A DNA stretch of 64,000 bases from Meandrina meandrites. Lineage: Eukaryota > Cnidaria > Anthozoa > Scleractinia > Meandrinidae. Made by a program: the position numbers and the translations under genes. The notes under the pieces were generated by a model. That model saw nothing but the letters and a program-made list of their open reading frames with translations. It was not told where the DNA came from and ran no database searches. Numbering within the stretch: position 1 is the first letter of the stretch; each line of letters begins with the position of its first letter. Below, in pieces: positions 9,868 through 21,300 of this stretch. The DNA lies in contig OY855905.1 in assembly GCA_963693305.1 (NCBI GenBank), positions 33,016,750 through 33,080,749 on the forward strand, read 5' to 3'.

Positions 9868-12800
9868 ATGGCGACCGGCGAAATCTTCGAGGAACACTTC
9901 GACAGGGATTTTAAGCATGTTGTGAACTATTTGGAAGCCCAAATACAGCTAATGGATGCTCATATGGTGGACTTTTTCACCTCGAATCACTGGGAAACTC
10001 TCCTGCCTCGTCAAATTAGGGAAGATCTCGAATCACTCTCGGAGCAGCAACTCTTACGTTTGCCTACGGCTTGTCATAAATCCGAAGATTTCAAAAACTT
10101 CGGCGACAACCTGAAGAAGTTTCTCACTGAAGCTGCAGAAGCCCAGCTTACGAGCTTTGCTTGGGTTAAAGACCAACAGGAATTCGCTAGTGAGAGCAAA
10201 GTGGAATTTATTTCACATATTATGACACCAAAAAAATCCTACGAAGTGGATGTTATGTCAGATGTGATCAACAGATTGGCAAAGCGATTTCAAGTCACTA
10301 AGGTAAATGTTCTTGTTCCTGGATATAAACACATCGTAACTGTGTACTAACATTATTATCATAATTCCGAGATGAGGATCAATTTCAAACTGATGTGGCT
10401 TATTAACTTTAATATAATACAGTCGAACCCTTATTAAGCGGCCACCCCGTTTTAAGCGGCCACCCCCCATTAAGCGGCCAGTTACTAAAGTCCCGAAACC
10501 ATTGTCAGTATAATACTGTAAATAAAACCCCTTCAAGCGGCCACCTCTACTAAGCGACTGCGGCCACCTTTCTGCCGTCCCGATGAATGTTCGTCTATTG
10601 TTTTAACCTCTATTTAGCGGCCAGTAAGAATGTAATATACGATGTTTGGATTTATTTTCAACAAGCTCGGACAGAGACGGCTGGTTAAAACATTCAAACA
10701 TACCCCGTTATTCCTTTTCACGCTATTATGTATTATGTATTCGGTGTGAAAGTTGTTGTTACGGTCTTGAAATGTGTGATAAATAATCATACCATGTTTA
10801 ATACCCAATTAGATCATGTTTCGGCATCACATGTTCACACTTAGATGCAAGTGACAGTATATGTAAATGTAAGCAGGCATATCCACTATATTACAATTAC
10901 TTCTTTTTTTCAGATTTTGGATCTTGGAAGTGGTAAAGGCTACCTCAGTCAGTGTTTAGCATTACAATATGGATTAAATGTTGTAGGTGTTGATTCATCT
11001 GACAGTAATACACAAAATGCAGCAAGAAGAAATGAAAGGCTTTTGAAAGTATGGCAAGGATTAGTAAAAAAATCTCCAAAAGAAAAACTCAATTCTTCAA
11101 GTAATTTTGCTGAGAGGAATGTCACCTCTGGACATCTTGATTCACGGCCACAGGAAAGAACATTAGCTGCAGGAAACAGAAACAATCAAAATTTAGAATC
11201 ATTATCAAATTGCTGTACATGTCCTAGTTGTATTGGTATCTCCCATGCTTGTAATCAAAGCGACAACAGTATAGGTTCCAGTGATCTGAATCAGGTTTGC
11301 CACATTGATGAACAGAAAGGCCCATGTGACATGTGCAATGTTAGGCAGAATGTAGTTGAAGCTGAAAACAAACTCCACACTGTCTCCAAAGCCGAAGGTA
11401 AGGAAGTGGACCATTCCAAAGCTACCTGTACGCTTGCAGCAGATTTTCAATCCTTTGTACCCTCATCTGAATATCACGATTTTGACAGTACATTACACTG
11501 TAACAGGACTTCTTACAGAAATGTGACACTCAGTACAACATGTAGATGTAGATGTTACAACAGCAAGACACCACAATCAGTACATGCTGCTAGTGCAATG
11601 ATTCCAGTGTCACAAAGTGCAAACCCAACTTCATTTGTCCCAGTTACTGGATTTGTTGATCAGTCATTTCTAGCTAGTGGAGAGCTAACAAGACTTTTTG
11701 AAGAGCAAGGAACCTCTAATGGAGTCACTAATGGATGCAATGGCGGGATGTTCCTAGTTGGTTTGCATACGTGTGGTGACTTAGCTCCAATGGCCCTGCG
11801 AATCTTTGTAAGTGAACCCACTGTGAAGGTGGTTTGCATTGTGGGCTGCTGTTATCACCTTGTTTCACAAGAATTTGGAAGTAAGTACAAAAAATTAATG
11901 TGATTTAAAGAATTGTACACATACATGTAGCAGGTCTACAACTTTTGCTTTGAAAGTGAAATTAACTTGGCCATGCCACTATGATATTTTGCTCTGTCGG
12001 CATTTTATGATCTTTCGAATATAAAGGGCCAGGGAAAAAGTTGGCTTTTCTCTGAAGGAAAAAAAAAATTGGGATATTTGTGGGGGGGGGGGGGGGGGGG
12101 GGACATCATGTCAGCGCTTTCATTGATCTTGTTTTCTTAGGGGGGAAATTTTGACTTGCCTCGTCAATGATCTGAGGGGGGGGGGGGGGGAGTTGTGAAT
12201 ATAATATGGAATGACCCTCAGTAACACACAAACTCAGAAGTTGAGATCTCACCTACATGCATAAAGCATTGCCTTTCATGCTACTGTCAATTATCTATAA
12301 ATAAAATGTAAGTAGTACTAGACATGTCAGGTAACAAAGACATTTTAAAAATTCACTGTACGTGTACATTATTTTGTACATGTAGGTCACATCCTGTAGA
12401 TTGCAAATAGCAGATTTTGATCTTTTTTTTTCAGTTTCAGAATTTAATGTTGGTTTTGTCAATTGATAATAAGACAAAACCAACATCACAATTATTATAA
12501 TTGTAATAAACAGAAGTGTACATTGCAATCATTATATATGTAGTTTGCATGTTATTGTAAGTTACAGTAAGTAGAATTTTTTATATGTCAATGATATGTG
12601 TTAATTTTATTGCTTAATAATATAAGATATTCCAATTAATATTGTAGGAACTGATGATACATGTACAACAGATGATCCAGGCTTTCCCATGAGCCAGTTC
12701 TTAAAGCCTTTCAGACTTCATATAAGCAGGAATGCCACAATGGTTGCACAGCAGGTAACAAAACACATATATTATACTGTAGTTCGTTTTTCACTAGAGG

Positions 12801-15726
12801 AATTGTGCAACTTTAGTCTAAATGAAAAATGATTACGGACTCAATACCTGGGGAAGGGGGTACAGTCAACTCTCTCTAAGGCGGACACCATCGGGACCGG
12901 CTCCAACTCTCCGTCTTAGAGAGGCATCCGTCTAGCAGGGAGTTTAGTTACAGTAAAATGACTGAAAAACGGCAGGACGGGACCAACACCAGGTGTCCGT
13001 TTTAAAGAGGTGTCCGTCTTATAAGGTGTCCATTATGAGAGAGTTGACTGTATTCTCCAAGCATTTGGGTGGGGGTGTCTGGCATGCTTCAAGAAACCCT
13101 TACCCTATATCAGACTAAACTATGCCATTTTTCCTACCGTATACCAGATCTGACCCCAAAATCAATACCTTATATCAGAGCAGTTTTCACCCAGGAGCTG
13201 CTTGATTCTGCCCAAAATTTGACAAGGGCCTAAAATTCCCAACATTTTTAAATCACACATCTTAAGGGGTGCAATCATAACAATGATTATTGATATAAAT
13301 ACTGTAGTTTCTTCCAAAAGTTGCTGACCAGACTCTCCAGGGTTTACAAACCATACGCTATTTCAGACCAGAATGGTCAAAATCTAATTTTATTTCAGAC
13401 CAAAAGACTGAAATGCCTTGAAAACCACACCCTTTGGGGCCACACACCCCAATATCGCTTACATAAGGGAGTACCCTTGCCCCCACTCCTGGGGTCTCAA
13501 CAGCACTTGCCTCATTAGCATGTACTTACTGATTAAGAACTTATAAATGTACTTAACTTTGCTTATTTCAATTTGTCTGCAGGCTGCGGACAGAATTGCT
13601 ACGGAGTCAAAGGTAACATCTTCTTTCTTTATTTGTTATACCCTGGTGTATGGAAAGTGCAAACATGGGTTAGTATGAGCATGCATTAAAACCTCTCAAT
13701 GCAATGGTTACGTGATTGTCTGTTTGAGAATTTTGCAATAACATACTGCAAAATCTAGACCATTGTCACACAGTATTGGTTAAAAGTAGTTCATGATAGT
13801 TCATTCTTATTATTTTACATTTTGTTTATACCCAAATCACTGTTGACATCAAAAAATCATGGCTCTATACCACACTTGAATATATTTATATTCAGATAAA
13901 GTTCTTGCTGATTTCAGTATTTTCTGCACTTTTAACAGGAAAAAAGTGACACTAACTTTGATAGCTGCATTGTATTGCTAACATACATTTCTCTAAACAG
14001 TAACTTATTTCAGTGGACTGCTTCTGTAATTACATTTAAAAGTTGTTTTAATTTTTCAGTGTCCACCTCCTAGTGTGCTATACAGAGCAATTTTACAGGT
14101 AAATTTAATAGTTTAATAATACATCACAAAACAACATTTTGCTGGTTATTTGAGTTGCTTGGGGTATCAAAAGTACATCTTACTATCACATCAAAAGGTG
14201 ACTTATAAGTATAATATCTTTTTTAGGTAATTTTGAAAGAAAAGTTTGGCTTGAATGGCAGGTTGGTATAAAACTTTCCTGTTTAATAAGTGAGTTACAC
14301 TGCACCTGAAAGGTATTGAGAAGCTGATCCAACCATTAACTGGTGCTCCGTGGAGTAGAGTGAGAGCACACAAGCTGGTCACGGATACTGTGCGAGAACT
14401 AAAACTTCATAAAAAATCCACACAGAGCAAATGATGTCTCTCTGTTCTGTAAAATCGTACCAGAAAAGAAAAACACGCTATAGTACAGATTGAAGCGTTG
14501 GACAGAAGTCCAAGTATCTAGCACATTAGTTTTGCTATATAATTTTAACTTTCCTTTAAGTAACCAATAACAAGGAATATCAGAAAAATCTTAGTGCTGG
14601 AAGACACGTGCAAATAAACTATTTAACGTTTGTTTACTGTCGACTTAGTGAGATAGGAACGAGCATTCAAACATAAATCTACGACCTCTGGATTGCTAGT
14701 CCGGCGCCCCAACCGTCTCCTCACGCTACCTCCACACATCCCGCTAGACTGGTACATGTGTGCCCTAGTTCTCATCTTTTCTTTCTTAATCTTTCTTCCT
14801 TTTTTTAATTTTCAGAGGAATGCATGTTGGTAAAGCTGGAGCAAAATGCAAGGATTTTAGAGAGTATGTCCACAAATGTCTGAATAAGCTGGGTTTGAAA
14901 GACCGAATAAGTGAGGTTTGTATATCATTTTGGTGTCTACAGCAGTCCATAAGGAATCAACTTTTAGACAAACATGTACGTCCCCATATTCTGCATGTAT
15001 ATGCAAGTAGGTGTTGCTTCACTACCATCTCAACCACTGCAGGGATTTGATGCCATACAAAGATGAATTATCATGACTGTCATAATTTCTTTTTACGATT
15101 CGTTCTGGGCTCTCAGACAGTGAATGCACCACCTGCAGTGGAATAAAACAGATATCCCAAAGGCTGTTTTGGGTTTCCTTAGTTAGAAAGTAAGCTTTTG
15201 TTGCTCATTTTAATTTGTAGTTGTCCGATGAAGAAGTGGAGTCATACCTGAAAAGATTTAAAACTAAAGAAAGACAGCTACACGCTTTTCATCAGGTGAG
15301 ACCATGCTGTTTTGTTGTCGGTATCAATAGTTGTGTGAATATTAACGATCAGAATTTCATCCCCTAACTGTGCTCACGAGGGGTTTCTTTTTTGTTTCCG
15401 CGAGACCTCAGTTTTTCGGGGTCGACGTGTTGAGTCACGTGCAAGTCCACAAGTAGGAAGTTGTGCAGTTTTGTTTCCCTGGAGTTATATTCTAAGTCAA
15501 GTGATACGTTTTAGTGCAGACGAGAAAAGCCAACAGCTTTAATTTCATGTAATAACCTGAACTGTAGTCACGCGCTCCTATGATTAATCTGTGATCAGGC
15601 GTCCTTTTTTCCCACCGCGGCGGAATAGTCGGCAGAAGCCCCGCCCTTTTGTAGGTTATCTTGAAAAAGAGGTTGCGAAGATTATCCAGTTGACACGAGT
15701 TGCGATTTTATCGGTACTGTGCCTTG

Positions 15727-15757
<31 letters not shown>

Positions 15758-16657
15758 AGATAAGATAAGATAAGATAAGATAAGATAAGATAAGATAAGA
15801 TAAGATAAGATAAGATAAGATAAGATAAGATACTTTATTAACGTGCAATATACTTAGCTATTTAGCTAGTTTCCAGCTAGTTAGCTATATAGCTAGTTTC
15901 CAGTAGAGCTACTGATTTCTTTTCCTGTCAACAGCTGAGAGCGACGATTGCCCCCTGTATTGAGAGCGTGTTCCTCCTGGACAGATTAAGCTACTTATAT
16001 GAACAGGTATTCTTAACTTGAAATTACAGTTGAACCTCTGTTAACGGACACTTCCTGCAGGCAGACATTTTGTCATAGACTGTGTAACAAGCGTTCCGCA
16101 TTTGGGCGCAACACAGTCAATCAGTAAGCTGGCCTGCGAACGCAGACGTATTTCCGGCTGTCGCTTCAGTGTCTTCGCCTTAAAGTAACGTTTCGTCGGA
16201 GAGTGACAGCTGGAAACACGTCTGCGTTCGCAGTGTTAAAGCCACATAAAACCATCGCGCCAAACTGCGCAAGAGGACAAGCGAATCACGACATTTGCAC
16301 CAGAATGACTTTTGTAGCTTTATTTATAACGGGTCCTGGTGTTTGAATAGAAACGACTGGGAAATGTAGTGGCACCTTCCTATTGCAAATACATTACCGT
16401 TTATGAAGAAGTGGAAGAAGGTTCTTCTTGTACACTATATGCTAATGCACTTTAAAGCGGATTTTTACTGGCAATAACTTCTAGCTTTAATCATCCTAAC
16501 TTACATTTGTAGAAACTGTTCCTTACCCCTTTTCTATTGTTTTTTTTTTTTGTTATTTATTTTATTTTAACAGAACTACAAGTCTGCCTGTATCGTGAGG
16601 CTATTTGATCCGGTGAAGTCCCCGAGATGTTACGCGATCATTGCCTCGAAGACCTAA
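9868..16657 (+). CDS. METTL25: Methyltransferase-like protein 25 (10 coding exons)
   Basis: Exons: 9868-10302, 10914-11880, 12648-12754, 13583-13612, 14060-14098, 14227-14261, 14816-14915, 15221-15295, 15935-16006, 16574-16657. All junctions are GT..AG with consistent phases, giving 647 residues plus stop; the human protein is about 600. Residues 146-156 (ILDLGSGKGYL) are the SAM-binding motif I, followed by the family's GVDSS. Residues 428-467 contain HTCGDLAP and VGCCYHL. The C-terminus has LDRLSYL and FDPVKSPRCYA, hallmarks of METTL25. Residues about 190-420 are a poorly conserved, Cys/Ser/Asn-rich insert also long in relatives. The family is a predicted SAM-dependent methyltransferase whose substrate I do not know with confidence. 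The start was chosen from Kozak context and the conserved VDFFTSNHWETLLP segment soon after it. METTL25B is shorter, so METTL25 is preferred. Confidence 0.95.
10421..10630. repeat. AAGCGGCCACC-type dispersed repeat in METTL25 intron 1
   Basis: Starts with TACAGTCGAACCCTTATTAAG and contains at least five copies of AAGCGGCCA within about 190 bp. The start resembles TACAGT-type mariner MITE ends, and a similar decayed start (ACAGTTGAACCTCTGTTAAC) is at about 16027. A matching right terminus is not evident. Confidence 0.6.
12861..13052. mobile_element. 192-bp MITE, TACAGTCAACTCTCTC termini
   Basis: TACAGTCAACTCTCTC at 12861 and its reverse complement ending at 13052 bound the element. TA is present at both edges, as in Tc1/mariner insertions. 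The interior contains several GTGTCCGT/GCGGACACC words in both orientations. It is non-coding and sits in a METTL25 intron. Confidence 0.8.
15727..15832. repeat. (AGATA)n microsatellite, about 21 copies
   Basis: Uninterrupted pentanucleotide array. On the minus strand it follows a TTAATAAAGTA motif, so it may be the TATCT-type 3' tail of a retroelement whose body is not recognisable. It lies 100 bp upstream of METTL25 exon 9. Confidence 0.95.
16134..16233. mobile_element. 100-bp hairpin element in METTL25 last intron
   Basis: Arms of about 33 bp (CTGCGAACGCAGACGTRTTT start) at 16134-16167 and 16201-16233 match with about three differences around a 33-base loop. The structure fits a small MITE. 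Confidence 0.75.
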
Positions 16658-18364
16658 ACTAAAATCGAGAGACATAAATTTAGCAGATATGTGTAGCCGA
16701 GACAATTGAATTGGAAAGGTTCTTCTAAATCCATCACTTACTCCCCGTTTCAACAGTTTTCGAGTATCAACTGCCGTTTACAGCAAATCTTAGTAGAATC
16801 ATGAGCATTGCTAGGATACACCATGCCACTAACCCAGGAAAGAACTGCCAACAGCATACCAGTCTCGTCCCAGAGCCCGCTTTTATTGTGGTCAGCACCA
16901 AGAATGGGGACTCTGGCGAAGTCCAATGTGAAAGCCCGCGATTCACGGATTTCCGATCGCCTTCGCTCAAAGCAGATTGGATGAAGATCGCTAATAAGCA
17001 ATCGGACCAGTCAAGAATCTGTGTTCTTGGTGTTAGCCAAAGATGCCAGGGCTCTGGGACGAGTGACCTAAGGACGGCAACCGGAAGTCAAACCTAAAAC
17101 TTCCAGTTGTATTCGGAGTTTGTAGAACGACACGTCTGGTCTTAAGCTCCCTCTTGTCTTTTTCTGTATAGTAAACAGCCTTGTGGTATTGCTCTCGATG
17201 AACACACAACATCAACTACCATCATAATAAAAATTGCTTTTATTCAAACCTTGCATCCAGTATATTGAAATATCATTTCGAGTGGTTATGTTAAACGATA
17301 TTGGACAAAAAGAAATTATTTAAAAGTAGTTTTCTGACAAACCATTTGTAAAAAATCAAAGGAAAATATTTATGTCGACACTACTACAACGTAGTTTTCA
17401 GAACCTCCAAATGCATAGAGGATTACAACAGATATTATCGTAGATAGCTTATTTTTCATACCCACTGTCATTTCCTGACGCAATTTACTGTGACTTTACT
17501 AACTGTTAGTACCTTATATGACCAAACTTGACTAAGCCGGTCAAGAATAAAAAAGGTCACAGAAACTTTTCCACTTAAAATCGCGTAAGAACATTGACGC
17601 CGACTTCAGTAGGAAACTTTAAGACGTAATCACGAAAAAAAAAGAGTTGATTTCTATGAAGCACGCAGTCTCTAGTTTTGTTTAACGCATGGAAAATATC
17701 GCAATCTTAATTAAATACATAATACCGTACTAGGTATACATGTTACTTGTCATTCACCCTTGACAGGGCACTTGCCAAGGTATATATTATTTAATTTTGC
17801 TAAACATCTTAGGAATTTTTACTCGAAGGACATTGAAATTGGCTCTTCGATATGAAGCCTGTTTTGATTATCAACATGAGACAAAACGCTTCCCTTATTG
17901 TATTGCTTATTGTGGTAGAGAGCGCAAAGAGAAACCTGGAACTGTGATTACCTATACGTTTTTGTGGAAAAATTCAAACACAGTCACATAAATATCTATT
18001 CTGCACCAGGTAGGCCGCAGCGTTAAAAAAGTGCTCATTTTAAATATAATTTGGATAGTAATTTCAGTATCAACCCCCCTCCCCCCCCCCCCCCCCCCCC
18101 GTCCATGCCCACAATGAGAGCGATCTTGTTTTATTTTTATTTTGTTCCTGTACAAGATCCTTTTCGTCACACAGCAACCTTTTTAGGGTCCAAAATCAAT
18201 CTGAGCACATTGTTATCACCTAACATTACCCGGGAAATAATTACACGTATTATCGACGACAAGACGTATTACCCTTTACAACCAAAAGAAAAATAACAAT
18301 CACTAGAACCTCCACGACACACGTTTAGACAGCGCTTGTTCCAGTTTGATAAACAGTCTCCAAT
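16658..18364. other. Convergent 3' region between METTL25 and acetyl-CoA carboxylase
   Basis: This gap holds the 3' untranslated ends of both genes. I see no additional exon; the small frames (16801-17097 and antisense) lack family resemblance. A C-rich run at about 18070-18100 gives a spurious polyproline frame. The facing polyadenylation signals at 17226-17244 are listed separately. Confidence 0.6.
17226..17244. terminator. Facing polyadenylation signals of two convergent genes
   Basis: AATAAA on the plus strand (17226-17231) is 7 bp from TTTATT (17239-17244), which is AATAAA on the minus strand. This would give METTL25 a 3' UTR of about 0.57 kb and the carboxylase one of about 1.1 kb. Use of both signals is inferred. 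Confidence 0.5.
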
Positions 18365-21300
18365 TTAACTGGTCGAGTCACCGTTAGAATTCTCCACATT
18401 ACTGCCAGAGTCCATTGCAGCCAAAATCTTGGAGACCTGAGCCCGTTTAGCTGCAGTCATTTGTTGAGTGATGTGCACAATGGAGTCCATCGCCACTTCA
18501 GGATTTTCTTGTACAAGTCTGCAGTGGATGAAACAGAACCTCTTACCTACCAAGAATCAATATCATTTACTAAGTGCAGCATGCATACGTCTGTTACAGA
18601 TATTGCTGCTAAATCCTTACATGCAGGTGAGTACAGACTTCAATTATAGTGTGCTAAAAGAGAGTTTTTTACTTACCTTAAATACCCTCCGAACAGAGTG
18701 GCTTCGATGTTTCCTAAGATATGTCAAGAAAGAGGAAGGCGACTCTAGTCCATTCCTCTTCCCGATTTTTCAAGGAAGATCGAAGGGAACTCTGTTCGCA
18801 GGGTACTAATAAATAGCTTGGGTATAAATGCTTTGGTGACACCCAGCCAAAATAAAAAAAATAACAAAAAAAAAGGAGACAACCCAGAAAAATGTACACT
18901 GACAGAAATCAGTCAAAAAATAATCTATAAAATTAATCTGTAGAATAACCCAGTCTCGAATACACTACTTTAGAATGTATTGGTTCTAAACATAGCGCTC
19001 CGGGAGTCACGAGAATCGACTCCCAGTTAATCTCTCCAGCTGTAGCATGATCCACAGTGCTGCCATTGCGGTACCTTACGGGCTGTCAACAAAATTCCAA
19101 AGTACTTACGTCTTGATCTGTCTGAGAATCCAGTCTCTGCTGATCCACTTCACATTTTCATCAATAACCGAGTGATCAGTTTGATTTAACTCTTTTTCCA
19201 GCCACTCCACAACCGATTTGTTGTCGTTCCACAGATAGGACTGCAACATAAATCGAGAGGGATGGAGTTATACTAAGTGTGCTTTGGAGGATGGACAAAA
19301 CTGTACATTGTTACAACCGTTTGTTTACCTTGGTGTTTCCATGTGCCTCCAGAAACAGCCTCTCCAGCATGGAGCACAGCTGGCGGCTTGAAATGTCACT
19401 AGAGAAACAGAAGACAATTATTATATCAATTTCTACCCCGAATGGTGTTGTGGTAAAGTTTTCGTGCTTACGGGTTAGCATTCCTGATCTTCTTCTTTGC
19501 ATCTCTTGTCATCAGGATTCGCTTCAAACGCCAGTAGAAGAACTGACGAGACTCCTTCCACTTGAGTACCTCCTGAAATCCACACAAACACCAGTTACGT
19601 TTCACTGAAACTTGACATTATCAAGATCACATTTGTCCTTATACTAATTATCGAGTATTGAGCGATCCTACCAATTAGCCAGAGCCTACATATGCGTTGC
19701 GCACAACTGTTGAAAATAACAGGTGTTTCGAAAAAAAGGAAGAAGACCTGAAGAATGCGAAGCCTAACGTAACAAACAACGGGATTTCAACATTGGAGAA
19801 TATGCTTGGTCTTTATTGGCTTTGATAATTCCCAAACTAGATTGAACTACGCTTCTTGGAGTTACAAATAAAATCACAAGGTATTAAAACTGCAAAACAA
19901 AAATACTAACGGAAATGACTCCCTTCTCTTGCATACGTCCTGGAGTGTCATGAAGATCTGCAAACTCCACGGAAACCTGTAAAAACGACATTTCAGCGGA
20001 ATTTAGTGATAACCATGCATGCAAATGTAAGGACGTCTTCACTTCAGTCAAAACAATCATGAACTATATTCGCTGTTGTGGTTGAATACGACAACAAGCC
20101 AACATGTAATTCATGCCAAGCACGGAAGAATTACAGGAATTACCACGAGCCAAGTCACGACAGGTTTTGGCCAACGTATTTGACATATCTGATTGACAAG
20201 AGTACGTAACATGATTACCGCGAACGAAAACCAGTCTTTCACTGAAGCTAACGATTTCAACAACCGGCAGAATAGAAGTTGTACATATTTTCTCTCCCAA
20301 CTTCAGTACCTGTTGATAGATGGGTAAAAGCTGTTCCTCTCGTTCCTTCTGCTGCCTTTCCAGTGTTTTGCGTTCTTTTACTGGTAAGTCTGAAATAAGC
20401 AAGTCATGCGAAATACACTGTTCATCAAATACCACAAACTGACAATTTTAAAACTAGGCAAATTGAACCGCTTTATGTGAGAGAAAAAGGTACTTATTTT
20501 CAAAAAAAAAATCAGTTTAAACAGCACTTAGAACGCTAATCAATGCATTATGCACACAAACCACACACGAGAAAATGAAGTTATTAAATAAAAGCAACCT
20601 TGTCTATTAGCCATGTTCTAAACGAGCAGGGGACTGGGTACGAGCATATTTTCTCTTCGGTACAAACATTCAATATCGATTGAATTGAAAAATGGGGCAC
20701 GCCATCTGAAAGAGCATCCAAAAATTAGTAAATTCACCAAATTTGACGGTTATTGGTTTAAACCCAAAGGCATGGTACACTTAGTATGGATTGGAGGGAC
20801 AGGCGTCCTCCAATCCATACTAAGCTCTCTTATTTTAAAAGTGTACCATGCCTTTGCATTTGAACCAATAACCATCAAATTTGGTGAATTTACTAATTTT
20901 TGGATGCTCTTTCAGATGACGTGCTCCATTTTCAATTCAATCGATATTGAATCTTTGCACCAAGAAAAAATATTTTCGTACCCAGTCCCCTGCTCGTTTA
21001 GAACATGGCCAATTACCTGCTGATGCGAGGGCCTGGGCGATTTCTTGACATTTGGTATCCAATCTGTGCATGGCTTTAACAAGATCCTTACGACGGAATT
21101 TGATTTCTACTGTACCAGCAGGTTCGAGCACTCCACCCCTGAAAAAAAAAATACATCAAAATAATTTGAAGGTTTCGGTCTCTATATATTTTGAAAGAAA
21201 CTTTTTCCTCTGGTTTTGTTATTTCAAAATGTATAGCAAACGAGTTTCATTTGCGTCCAAAACATATAGACAGCTTGAAAGTTGAGAAGAAAAGCAATAA

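Noticed and set aside
16750..17097. Sense and antisense frames after the METTL25 stop
   Set aside because: They lie in the expected 3' UTR and have no family resemblance.
18051..18296. Frame with a polyproline stretch
   Set aside because: Produced by a long C-run between two genes; no family similarity and no splice support.
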